Source: Endothia cerciana (lineage: Eukaryota; Ascomycota; Sordariomycetes; Diaporthales; Cryphonectriaceae). From it: DNA of 64,000 bases. Of this stretch, positions 1-10,866 are shown piece after piece. The translations under genes and the position numbers were made by a program. Under the pieces are notes generated by a model. The model worked only from the letters and a program-made list of their open reading frames with translations, did not search any database and was not told where the DNA came from. Position 1 is the first letter of the stretch, and every line of letters begins with the position of its first letter. The stretch is from assembly GCA_026119935.1 (NCBI GenBank), contig JALRMH010000043.1, forward strand, positions 248,001 through 312,000, in the 5' to 3' direction.

Positions 1-1
1 C

Positions 2-933
2 CCAGACCACACCCACATCTCCCTCGAGTACTTCACCCACCGCTTCCCGCAGTCGTCCATCATTGCGCGCTTCGAGCCCAAGGTCCGAGACTTCTCCAAG
101 CCCCTGACCATCATCGGCGCCCACCAGGACTCGGCGAATTACCTGTTCCCGCTGCTACCCGCGCCGGGTGCGGATGATGACTGCTCCGGCACCGTGAGCA
201 TATTGGAGGCGTTCAGGGTATTAGCTCTGAGCGGGTATGTGCCCAAGGATGGACCTGTGGAATTCCACTGGTATGCCGCTGAGGAGGGTGGGCTGTTGGG
301 GAGTCAGGATATTGCCGCATACAAGAAGAAGGAGGGCGCCACTATCGGGGCTATGGTGGAATTTGTCTGTATCCCCGAGGCTGTACCGTTCGCACTGGTA
401 GAGGGCTGACCCCGAGAACAGGACATGACCGCCTTCGTCGCCCGCAACGCTACGGAGAGCATCGGCTTCATCAAGACGGACGCAGATGCCGCTCTGACCC
501 AGTGGGCCGTGGATCTGAGCACAGCTTACATCTCCATCCCCACAAGCGTATACGAGCTTACGCCGTGAGTGGTCCCTGCATGCTATCCACTCTCCCGAGT
601 CGCGAGAACTAACGGGTGTGCTCTGCAGCGGTGCGGGCTCTGATTACATGTCCTACACTAAGTTGGGCTTCCCCTCGGCATTCGCAGCTGAGGGCAACCC
701 AGTCGCAGGCGGCATTCCCGGCGAATTTGACCCGTATATCCATACCGCCAACGACAAAATGACAGTCGATGATGAGTACGGGTTTTTCTCTATCGACGTA
801 AGTTGGGATCCCCCTCTCCATCCAGCGGCGCAGCATGCCTAATATATCATTTCAACAGCACATGGCGAGGTTCTCCGAATTGGCTATTGCCTTTGCTGTG
901 GAGCAGGCTGGTTGGGACAACGCCTGGAGGTAA
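2..933 (+). CDS. M28-family aminopeptidase (leucine aminopeptidase-like), 5' truncated by window edge
   Basis: Zinc-dependent exopeptidase of the M28 family, normally secreted, removing N-terminal residues from peptides. Only the C-terminal 249 residues lie in the window. Exons join as 2-364, 422-564, 629-797 and 859-933, with frame kept at each GT-AG junction. The first visible donor is GTCTGT, a weak form. Metal-site motifs are in order: GAHQDS (His and Asp), PGADDDCSG (bridging Asp), YAAEEGGLLGS (Glu-Glu) and, near the end, DPYIHTANDKM (His). The C-terminus (HMARFSELAIAFAVEQAGW...) matches the family end, so the 3' end is complete. Signal peptide and propeptide are outside the window. Family is certain; substrate preference is inferred from the family only. 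Confidence 0.9.
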
Positions 934-1701
934 AGGATATCAGGCGCAACCGAAGGACAATCTGTACCATAATCATCGAGAGACCCGAGATCAGTATATC
1001 TATCTGTCAAGTTAGATTCGCACCCCCGCCAATATCTGTGGCCCATGCCCCCAATAGTTGCGCCTATAGCCCCCTGCCAAGGGCTCATCCCCCAACACCT
1101 TCAGTGAGCGAGCCTTCCGGTGCCGTTTGGAATCAGTAAAATAAGGTTCTCTTGTGCTTCAGCTAGCCTGCAGCCACGTTCAGGGCACAGTACCAATCGC
1201 CAGGGATCAACGGGTACCGCCCGTCAGCAGCTATTTACCCCGCAAGTGGGTCACGTCCAAAAATGCATACTATGGTAGCAAGCACCGTCTGTCCCCCCCC
1301 CGTTGCTACCCCCCGCGGGATGGTGTCGGATGCACACCCACTTGAGAGGCTGCGATTGTGCACTTGTTAAGCAGCAGTGGCGCTAAGGCGGCGGATAGGG
1401 ATGGACAGCGCCTTAAGACGTCCGCGACGCCAGTCAGATGGGAGGGTTTCCCAGGAAGGCGCGAGATTCGAGGCCCCTTTACCGTCAGCATCTCAGTGGC
1501 TCAGCGGGTAGCTACCTGGGCATTCAGCTGAGGATGCAAGGCTAGTTCATATAAGTTCATATAAGAATAGATGGTCGCTCCCGCTCGCTAAACCCCCCTC
1601 TTTCGCCCTCCTCATGTTTTTGCAACGCTGCCTCAGCCAGACTACTTGTTTGATTGCTGCAGTTCCCTCGCGTATCAAGTCCCTGGCCGAAGGTGTACGA
1701 C
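934..1701. other. intergenic, no gene seen
   Basis: Spacer between the aminopeptidase stop and the cupin gene start. It holds only short overlapping open frames without family signatures, and a run of eight C near 1291. The stretch just before 1702 (CT-rich from about 1575) is a plausible leader or promoter of the cupin gene, but no TATA box is clear. Confidence 0.5.
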
Positions 1702-2665
1702 ATGAGCGGACCAGAGGTCTTCAAGACGCTGCCCATGGGCAAGGTACGTTACGTCCTGACACGTTTTTTCTTCTTTTTTTTCTCTTCTTCACACTTGGTA
1801 TTTGTAGATCCTTGATAGGATCAGCTCTGATATGTGATCATCACCCAACAGGGCATCCACATGAACCTCCTCCTCGACGCCTCCCAGCCTGCCGGCTCCC
1901 TGGACCGGTGGCAGGCAGAGGTCGTCTGCGACGGCGACAAGGACGGGCAACCCTTCGAGGTGCCCCTGCACTGGCACAAGAAGCACTCGGAGCGCATGAC
2001 CATCCTCGAGGGCCGCGTCCGGGCCACCGTCGACGGCAAGGAGAGGGTCGTCAGCGCAGGCGAGACCATCACCATCCCCAAGTATGCGGTGCACGGCTTC
2101 AAGGGGTTCAAGGGGGAGAGTTTTGTGGCGAGGGAGCGGGCGGATCCGGCGGGGGATTATAAGGCTGCGTGAGTTTTTTTATCTTTAGGCCCCGTTTTTT
2201 GGGGGGGTTCTATTCTTTTTTTTCCTTTTTGGTTTGTTTGTTTTTGTTGTTGTGTAAAAGAAAGAAGAAAAAAAGAAGAGGGGGGACGTATAAACCACTG
2301 CTGCGTCCTGACGAACGAATGGGATGAAAGTTTGGGAGGGGGGGGGGGTGAGTGTGGCTCGGGGCATTCAGGACTGCAAGCTGACAACAACTGCACTGGG
2401 ATACAGATTCTTCAACGACTTCATTTCCGACGGGTGGCCGCCATCGTTCCTGCACACGATGAGGGCCTTCTACGATGGGGATGGGTATCCCGCGCTAGGG
2501 CTGGGTTGGAAGGGACTTGATGTCGCAGTGAGTGCTACTTCTCCCATCTCCATAGTGCTGAGCCATTCGTTGGGGGGTGTTGCCGGCTGACGTTCTGAGC
2601 AGTTTGTGACGTTCTTTGGCAGCATTGGGAAGTTGGTCCTGCCGGCGAAGCCAAAGCTCGAGTGA
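1702..2665 (+). CDS. small single-domain cupin protein
   Basis: A 180-residue protein from exons 1702-1743, 1852-2168, 2407-2527 and 2603-2665. The long second intron (2169-2406) is T-rich and then G-rich. Cupin motif 1 is HWHKKHSERMTILEG (His, His and Glu metal ligands) at about residues 53-67. Motif 2 is GETITIPKYAVHGF at about 80-95. A C-terminal helical tail (FFNDFISDGWPPSFLHTMRAF) is typical of a fungal cupin_2 family of unknown substrate. No signal peptide, so likely cytosolic. The start is the first ATG that splices into the cupin frame. The stop at 2663 is only one of two options: a good donor (GTGAGT) overlaps it, and sensible coding (NDDQIAKPVVAV, stop) follows at about 2719-2773 but is one base out of frame. 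Reaction unknown. Confidence 0.75.
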
Positions 2666-3058
2666 GTGGGTTCGCATGCAAGCGCCAGGGAAGGGGGCGA
2701 TGTGGGCGATCGATCCACAGAGCTCTTTTTCCCTAATGACGACCAGATCGCGAAGCCCGTCGTGGCTGTCTAATGTTACTGTTTCATAATACCCGATTCG
2801 CCCTGTCGAGTGAGGGACGGGTCCGAAGATGGCGGACAGCCAGTTTCAAGCACAGAAGGGCGGACTGCAGGTCAGAATAAACACTCAGGTTTACTGCACT
2901 TATGCTTCACACTTGGAGGCGGGCCAAAGACCTTGATGTTGAGGCTAAGGAAGAGCGGACTGTGTGAGGAGAAAATTTTGGGGGGCATAAGGTCCTAACT
3001 CTAAACCTTCAAGCACTCCACGCTCCTACCAGGACGAGAGCCTGAGAGGCTCCTAACG
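2666..3058. other. convergent intergenic
   Basis: Space between the 3' ends of the cupin gene (+) and the HsbA-like gene (-). It includes the possible orphan terminal exon of the cupin gene at about 2719-2773. Nothing else is supported. Confidence 0.4.
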
Positions 3059-3610
3059 CTATTCAATCTTCCCCACGAGCGCGTCAATCTTTGCGATGGC
3101 ATCATCGAACATCGCCGCAAGGGCCCTTCCACCCTTCCTGCCGAGACCCTTGGCGATGCCGGGAAGCTTGTCGGTAAACACATACCTCAACCCCACTGAG
3201 ACCACCTTATGGCTCTCAAGGTTGCTCTTGACAAGACCCAAGAGCCCAGCGTCCTGAAACTTCTGCCCCAGGTCGACGAGTAGGGTGAGGTCTTCACTGA
3301 CATGCCCGCCCATCTCCTTCGCGGCGGGAGCGACCTTTCCAGCTCTGGGGGTCTTGAGGCCCGGGGAGTCCTTCTGGATCCTGGCCGTTCCACCCTTGAT
3401 CGACTTGAGGAGGACGTCGGCCTGGTGCTGGATGGAGATGCTGGGCACTGACCCTTGAGCCCACTCCGTCAAGGTGGTGTTTAGTGTTTGGACACCGCCC
3501 GAAATACCAGACAACGCGTCGACGATAACAATCCACCGTTTCCCATGGATGAGGGCGAGGGAGAGGCTAACGCAGATATACAAAGCGAGGCTGTATTTGT
3601 AAATACACAT
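3059..3610 (-). CDS. HsbA-like (cell wall galactomannoprotein / hydrophobic surface binding) secreted protein
   Basis: A 183-residue protein, the usual length of the HsbA family (PF12296), whose members bind hydrophobic surfaces or sit in the cell wall. The N-terminus (KYSLALYICVSLSLALIHG) is a good secretion signal, followed by a Lys-Arg pair that could be a Kex2 site. The body is an all-helical HsbA-like domain, starting DALSGISGGVQTLNTTL and ending AAMFDDAIAKIDALVGKIE, without cysteines in the mature part. No intron is needed. A spliced 5' exon upstream cannot be excluded, because a second open frame with ATGs runs to about 3714. Family assignment is from overall pattern rather than one diagnostic motif. 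Confidence 0.65.
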   Translation of the reverse strand: MCIYKYSLALYICVSLSLALIHGKRWIVIVDALSGISGGVQTLNTTLTEWAQGSVPSISIQHQADVLLKSIKGGTARIQKDSPGLKTPRAGKVAPAAKEMGGHVSEDLTLLVDLGQKFQDAGLLGLVKSNLESHKVVSVGLRYVFTDKLPGIAKGLGRKGGRALAAMFDDAIAKIDALVGKIE

Positions 3611-5160
3611 AATGACGGTGTATCGTGGGTATATCTAGGTTTATCGGTAGGAGGACGGAAGATCTGCATCGAAATTGACATGAAGCGAGGGTTTGTATTC
3701 ATCAGCTTGACCACTATTTTAGACAGACGGGAGTATCGCTAAAAACTTCGAATCGGGTGCGCTTCGGTAGACCTTAGCAGATCGTCGCGCTTACCTTGAT
3801 CGTTGACGCGCCGACGGGAGCGAAGCTTTGCCTCTCATAAAACGTGTGCTAATCTGTCAACTGTCTAGATAGGGTCTGGGCCCCTCGGGTGAACAACCCC
3901 GAATCTCGCCATAGGTCAGCACATACTAGAGCTGTCCACCGCCCTTTCATGTGCGGCTTTCATAACGGGAATTAATAGATCACCCTCTTCCCTTTCTTTT
4001 ATCAGACTATGCCTGAGCGCGTAAGAGTTAGTGCCTTTAAGAGATCACGCTCCACGCTGATCACCCATGGACTATTCATGAGATGAATTACTTAGCCATG
4101 CGAGCATTGGATGCCAGTGTCGAGAGGCGAGAGCAGAGAGCATCTCTCCCAAAGCACCACAACATACGTGGCCTCCCCTTCCCCGACCATCTCCCTGAAT
4201 GAAGGCTCATACTAGTTTCCAGTCCAGTGCAGACTACATGGCTGCTTTTCGCCACCGAGACACACAACCGAGCTTCCATATTAATGCGGCTTTTGAACAT
4301 CACCACGGCAATGGGTCCCTCAATGCTTGTTGCTTTGGTCGCAGGCCTCCTCGAAGGGAGAGCCTCGCTATAATTCTGCTATCATAGTTGCCTGTATGAC
4401 AGTCTGGTTACATTTGGAAGTTTGCATAACAAACATGTTTGATGAAGGTGAAACCTTGTTTTCTGGGTTAAAGCTCACAATCATTCTGATTAACGAGGTA
4501 CCTGGGGATTGTATGTCCAATGAACATCACAGAAGAGCATATCCAATAACGACTATTCTTAGAGCATAAATAGCACGGGGTACAACAGAGGATGGGTCTG
4601 CAGAAGCAGCACATATGGATTGTTTGACTTCAGTATGTGCGAAGCTATCAATTATGATCAATGCAGGAGATACCTCAAGTACCAAACTATCATTGTGAAA
4701 GGCTACGACGGATACAGGATTTGACGTACACATTGGTGCTTATAGGGGCAGCTCCGCAGAACCATGTAGATGATTCTCCAATATTGGCCTTCGTCATCTT
4801 CTCTCTGAATTATTTTCTGCAGGTTCCGCTTCTGTCCGTAGTTCCATCCATCTTTGGTATTATGGCCCAATCATCATCGCGTTCACCAACTGCCTTGTGG
4901 TCCATCTGCTTCCGTGTGAAATAGGCTTGGTCACATATTTACCTGGTAGAAGCACCCGGCAGCAGACTCAGGCGGAATACACGTTAAATTGGAATCATAT
5001 CGCAGTCTTCCGGCAACATCTATTCCCCACTATAATGGAAACCCCAAACTATATATACTCCCCTACTCCCAGGTCTTAATTTTTGATTTCTTGATCTCTC
5101 AGAAGTATCAACCAACAACAACACTCCACTCTCGAACGCAATACGGCCGACTAGACAAAT
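3611..5160. other. AT-richer gene-free stretch
   Basis: About 1.5 kb without a supportable gene. Reading frames are short and lack family signatures, and base composition is visibly more AT-rich than the genes around it. It may be decayed DNA or the long promoter of the HsbA-like gene. Confidence 0.5.
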
Positions 5161-5396
5161 GATCGTTGCTGAACGTCTGGTTCGCGCTCGTGATGGGCTT
5201 GTCACAAGCACACGAAGTCATCTCTCAACTCCGAACCCTCTCTGGTGAGGACATGTGTCTGGGTTTCCCTATCCCCCAAATGCGTGGTCGAGCCCATTCG
5301 GAGGTGAGCCTACTGCACAAGGCTACACCGAGTCGTTGCCTGGCCCGCACGGACATCACCGACAACACTGCTCACACTGAGCCGTTACACCATGCC

Positions 5397-6454
5397 CACG
5401 ATGTACAGTCCTACGGCATGAGGTCACTCCTGATGGTGTTCGCCGGTTTGCTCTTACCGGTCGAACCGTCAACATTGACCACTACGAGGACGACCAGCTC
5501 CGTGCTGATATATAAGAGGCTGGCAAGGCGCCAGCTTATTCTCAAGATATTTTTTGGTGCTCCAAGCGCCTTCAGCTAGGCCCGTCAGTAAGTCAGGACT
5601 CTGGCGCGAAGTGGGTCATGGGTTTACTCTCTGACATCCTACGACATCCTACAAGTGAAACAGGAGCTCACAGTTTACACCCTAAAGTGTGGTCCAGGAG
5701 AAGGAGATACCCATGTCTATATATATTTCGGATGCGAAGACAGTCGGTTCCTGGAACGATTCGCTCACCACCATCCCTGTCTCGCACCTGGGACATGTCG
5801 ACCAGACTATAGGATTGTGAAGGGGCTTTGCGTTGTAAGCCACGATCCTCTACCTAGCACTGGTAAGCACTGGAAATAAAGTGCTCGAAACAGAAGATGC
5901 ATGGCTAACGACCGCTCAAGGGCCGACCAGAGCCCCGCCCTCAGGCCCGACTTGAGCTGATCCTGCCTCGCCATGCCGTGATTGGCATGCCACGGCCATA
6001 TTCATCACGATGGACTACGTCTTGGACCAACATGCGAGACCTGTACCTACCAAGTGCGGGGCAAGGTGCTCGTGCTCGGGTCTATCCTATGGTGGGAGTG
6101 CCAGACAGAATTTCAGAATCTGGGAGGCTACCATTTCACAGCCGTCTGACAGGAGATGGTCAAGCCATACACCACTCTGAGCGCCTGCCCAGTGCGGAAG
6201 GTCAAACTCCAACCTACTGGAGAGGACATGTCCGCCTGGTCAAAGGAGCGTGGCAATGATACCCCCGCGTGTGTAGTCTCATCACAGGTTGCACCGAAAA
6301 GTTATGCCTGGGCTGCGGCAAGACAAGCCCTTGCATCTACCAGGACCAGCCCTGGATATGCTTGAACTACAGTTGCAAGCAATTCTTCTGCCGCGATGGC
6401 AAGAAGCTGATCGAGAACGAGAATCTGGAGTACAGTCCAGACTTTATCAACTGA
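5397..6454 (+). pseudogene. decayed N-terminal part of an AlkB-like 2-oxoglutarate dioxygenase gene
   Basis: Fragments of one protein appear in different frames. First is VNIDHYEDDQLRADI, a TAA stop, then EAGKAPAYSQDIFWCSKR (about 5466-5575). Next is TVYTLKCGPGEGDTHVYIYF (about 5667-5735). Then comes a cysteine-rich piece with LCLGCGKTSPCIYQDQ, WICLNYSCKQFF and a tail LEYSPDFIN (about 6282-6454). The cysteine-rich piece resembles the zinc-binding segment seen ahead of the catalytic barrel in a fungal family of AlkB-like proteins. The catalytic half is not found downstream. Stops and frame changes show the gene is dead. The family link is from memory of the pattern and is tentative. Confidence 0.4.
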
Positions 6455-9400
6455 GTAAAGCCACGGCCAGCAGACCTGGCCACTCCGACTTGGCTCACAA
6501 CACTCTCAAGTGCTGATAATGCCTTGTTTGGCACAGAGAAGGGCTAGTTCCTAGGCATTATCTATATAGAATGTGGCGATTGAAGGCGCTGAATAAGATT
6601 TGAATTATTATGATAATAATAATACTTCTTATCACGCCATCGAGGATTATCTGAGATATATCTGACAGGCCTCTGCTGATTAAATGGCATGCGGTCCCCC
6701 TACGATTCTTCGTGAAGGAAAACCTTGCCGAAGCTGTTCATAACCCCGACGTTGTCAAGATCCTCTTCCCGGCCTCTCGACCACCTTGCCCTGGCTACGC
6801 CGAGAGTTCAAAGCTGTCTGACCAAGTGCAGGACGTCGTTCGCTCTGAGTGCCCCTCCCCCGCGATGCAGCAGCGAGGTCTCGACTGCCGCGCTGTGGAC
6901 TTTATGATATACACTTGCGTCAACTATGCCCTCCGTTTCGTCAGGGACCCCTTTGTTAAGCCATAGATCTAGAAGATTCGTAGGTAGCACTCCGCGGCCT
7001 CTCTGCGATCCTTTTGCTAAATCTCGGCAGCTGGTAGTGGAAAGGGTTATTTTTGGTGCACTTGCAGTGGCCACTAGGGTTCGTGCTGGCCTGTATGTCC
7101 TCCCCCCACGACCTCACTGCTACCTATAGGCTGACTCTCTGCTAGATTGATGTCGCGTTCCTCCTTGACTACGACGTCATCGCCTTGGTCAATATTGTTG
7201 CTGCTGCCCTGCCGGTTCGCGACCTCGGGAAGTGGTCTGCTCGAGCTAGCAAGTCGAAGACCAAGACTCAGGTCGGTCTCGCTTCTAGGTCTCTTCGAGG
7301 TTGCAGCTAACCCGCAGATTTGAATTATAGCCAACTTTCGTAAAGCAGGATTGTCTGGCTTCAAACGAGGCCAGACCTGATGCTCCTGGTATCCGCACCA
7401 TTCACGGGCTCGTGGATATGACCGCTCTTGCCAGGAGACACGTTTACATGGTTGTTACAGAAGGTTCAGGGTGCGTGCCTAGGAAGGCTTCCCCGGCATA
7501 AAGGTTTCATCTATGGAGTAATAAAAAGCCACGCAATACACGCGCATAGCATGCCAGTGGACGTCTCTGTCACGAACAGCCGACCTTACAACGGACGGCA
7601 GAAATGTCGCTTCTTCGTCAGTCAGAAAGATGCCGAAAGTCTCCAATGTCTCGGTGAAGTGGGACTGCATTCTATAATACCCAATATCGATGTTCAGACT
7701 TAAAGTCTGTGAAAATATTTCTAGCGCGTCTTCGGCAGGGCTAGGAAAGCCCTCTCTTAATCTCGTTGATTCAGCCCCATACCGGACACGGTACACTGCT
7801 CTCCCAGCAAAGCACTGAATGGGACAGTCACAAAACCAAGGCCTCGAGAAATTGCCACTTTAATTCTTCAGTATCGCCTCAAATGGCAGCGGAAGACCGC
7901 CGTCTCGAGTTATAAGACCGCGATCTCAAATTAGCGCCTCGAACTCCTGAAGGGAGCTGAGCTGGTTATCCTTCCTCACCCAGCTCTCCAGCGAGGCGGA
8001 CAAGACGAGGCCAGCTACCTCGTCGAGCTCCTTAGGAATAAGGATGTTGGTTTCAGCGTCCGGCCCGACCCGAACGAGGTCACGAGAGGTGTACAGCACC
8101 GTCTCGCCGGTCTCATGTCATGTTTTGAGTCTGCTGGCCTGCATGGGGACGACGGCAACTACTTACAGGTAAATAAGCAGGGGCTGTCCGATGCCTGGAA
8201 GGGCATCGAGTACTTTGCAGAGCGCGCCATGGCAAGATCAGGCCCGAGGACCCGTCGACGGAGTGGGTGAGGAACCCTCATATTGCGCCCACTGCCGCAC
8301 AGGAGGCCGATGCTTGCTTTGAGAAGACGACCAAGGCGTCGGAACTCTTAAAGGACGTCTACCACAGCAGGGACGTGGACCTACCTGACGAGGGCGCACG
8401 GATCCTGGCCCACCGTGCCCTCCGCCAGGCATATGCAATGGGCGAACTCTACGGGCCTGCCGCCAATCAAGGTTGACTATAAGGTCGCCCTTAATGACCC
8501 CAGTGTGAACAGGGTAGTCGGCAGCACCGAGAGATGCGAAAGTTACGCCCTGGAGAGCAGCACTTTTTGGGCGAGTTCCAGGATATTGAGAGTGGCCTGC
8601 TTCGTATCCGTCTGGGAGACCACGGATCATTCGGGATGCAGGACAAGGCTTTGCCAGAGGGTGTTTTCACCTCTCCTGTCGAGCTGGTTGATGGTCTTCT
8701 GATCGTATCCGAATTAGGCCCCGAGGGTCTTGCTCAGATGCTTCGAGGATGGGAAAGTTGGGAAAAGCCCACCACGAAACACTCTCAAGAATCCATCAGT
8801 CAGAGTCCGCTTCGAGCATCTGCCGTCGCGAGATGAATATGACGAGATGAATCAGGATCATGACAACCCCTGACCAAGTTCCCTCCATGTTATCGAGGAA
8901 CCAGCAGAGATCCCCATACTTCCTCGGGCAAAGATGCTCAGACCCCTCAACGGTCATCCCACCCTGTCCCTACTCTACAAGATATCTACTATCTATAACT
9001 AAACAATTGTAGAGGTCGATATCGGAAGCATCTTCTGCTGCCTGATGGCCTATGCCCTTGGTAACGGTTATACATTTAACGCCCTTCTATCCCAGAGTTA
9101 GCACTACCGTGTACGTGCCGTTCAGGACTGGAGACATCACCCCGCCGCCTCCCCATTCAGTTATGAGAGATCGCGAGGACGCTCTCAAGGAAAAACCCGA
9201 GGGTCTTGCCTACGATGAGCTGCGCACTATCTTCGACGGATACGTCCCCGCCACAATCTACCAGATGAGGGAGCAACAAGGGAACACCGTGTTCAATGTC
9301 GAAGAATGCACGTAGATGAATCAGAGGATACCTCAGTAGCACGTGTCCTTTTTCGGGTTGACATTAAGCTTTTGCAGTTGTACTCTTGAAATCTTTCTGC
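6455..9400. other. decayed gene-like fragments, no intact gene
   Basis: Short coding-looking blocks in changing + frames, with no continuous model. Examples are 6712-6966 (a frame ending RFVRDPFVKP), about 7145-7272 (FLLDYDVIALVNIVAAALP), about 7329-7450, about 8040-8230 (a block with GLHGDDGNYLQVNKQGLSD), 8267-8476 and 8534-8836. Amino-acid composition is protein-like but stops intervene. An AT-rich island sits at about 6570-6670. I could not name a family. It may be one or two large decayed genes. Confidence 0.4.
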
Positions 9401-10530
9401 CTATTCCTCCTTTCTTAGCAGCAGCAACTGCACGTGTTCCTGAAGCTCGGTTATCTCAGCCTGCCAGTCCTTCTGAAGCTCCAGCCGAGCTGCAACGAGG
9501 TGGTCAACAAGCTCATGCTTCGTGAGCGCCTGCAATGTCGCCTGGTCGGTGGCCTCGTCCACAGGATCCGCGGACAGGTCATGCGTGGCTCTGTATTTAG
9601 GATTCAGAGCGTGCGCTCGATCCTCCACCGTGACCAGCTCGCGTCGGAGAGCATTCAGGTTGGTTCGGTCTCGGATCAGACGCGCAATGATGATGGCCTT
9701 TGTTGCTCGACCGAGGTGAGCCTTGTCGGCAGAGTTCACCTTGGCATCGCCAGGCTCGTAGAAGTCGTGCTTACTGGCCAGGTGGTCACGGCGTGCGTCC
9801 CTGCGGTTGACATCCCAGCTTCCATCGCACCCAGGATACTGGCAGAGTTCTTTGCCAGTGCGAATGTCGTCGGGCGCGGCCTGGTTGCCCTCCGCGGGGC
9901 TCTCGGCTCTGTCGATAACGTTGGCCGCGTGGGTGGCCTCGGCCTCGGCGGGAAGCGCGAGGGGCTCGTGGCGCACCTCGAGCCCGAGAAAGGTGCATAC
10001 GGAGGGTATCACGGCGTTGTCAAGGTCGCGATAGTCCACCGTGTACCTATCCTATTGTTAGCACAGACGATAACCCTTCCCCAGGGGTGCCCGATGTAAG
10101 AACGTACCGTGGCCGCGCAAGAACCCTCCTGGACCTGTTGCTCTTGTACACTGCGTACGCGGTGGCCAGCTTGATGATACCAATCACCTTCAACCTGAGC
10201 CCAGGGCGACCGTTCCTGTCCATCTGGCTGTTGTAGCGCAGGCCGTTCTGGATGATCCTCAAGACATGGTCTGAAATCGATTGGATCGAGGCATTGATGG
10301 GAAATTGGTCACTGTGCTAAGATTAGTAACATTTCAAAGCGCCAAAAGCTTGAAGGCGACATACTTTTCCTGGGAGGAAATCGTACCCCAGCGGAGAGTA
10401 AGGAAGGCCCTGATATCGTTCAGAATGATGTCGACAAGAGCACTGCAGGTGTTGAGTTAGTGAGTGCAGGATGCAGCGTCAATGAGAGTATTGACGAGGA
10501 CAGAAGGGGAGGAACATACCCGTGATCCAT
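9401..10530 (-). CDS. C2H2 zinc finger / coiled-coil protein, unknown function
   Basis: A 312-residue protein from exons 10530-10520, 10442-10365, 10311-10108 and 10046-9401. Introns have good donors (GTATGT, GTATGT, GTACGT) and total coding length is exactly 313 codons. The N-terminal helical part (residues ~1-100) holds ALVDIILNDIRAFLTLRW. A single finger at about residues 165-190 fits C-x4-C-x13-H-x4-H (CQYPGCDGSW then HLASKH). The C-terminus (last ~50 residues) is a heptad-rich, acidic coiled coil ending in LLLRKEE. No signal peptide or membrane span. A nucleic-acid-binding or scaffold role is possible but not shown; I do not recognise the family. It lies next to decayed DNA on one side and the sugar carrier on the other, and may be lineage-specific. 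Confidence 0.75.
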
Positions 10531-10866
10531 GTTGTCGTACTGATGTGATATCTGGGGCGGTTGGTTTGTGGTGTGATGTCGGCGAAGGAAGTCGGCTCTG
10601 CCCAGGTGCTCGAAATTCAACAATGGCGGGGTGAATGGAAAGGCAGCTTTGAAACGACGCAGAACAGTAAATCGATGCAAGACAGTGAATCAGCAGGAAC
10701 CAGTGAATCAAAGCAAGGCAACCATTGGCCTCATGGACAATAACCGAGAACTCTTCTTTTCCACTGGATGTCCATGTTTAACCTTTGCGACAGAGCAATA
10801 CGGACAATCCATCAAACCTCTACGGAGGAACCCCCCTACCCCTTCGCTTCTACTGATTCTTCGTCC
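10531..10866. other. intergenic
   Basis: Space between the start of the zinc finger gene (-) and the 3' end of the sugar carrier gene (-). It would contain the zinc finger gene promoter. No distinctive motif was found. Confidence 0.4.
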
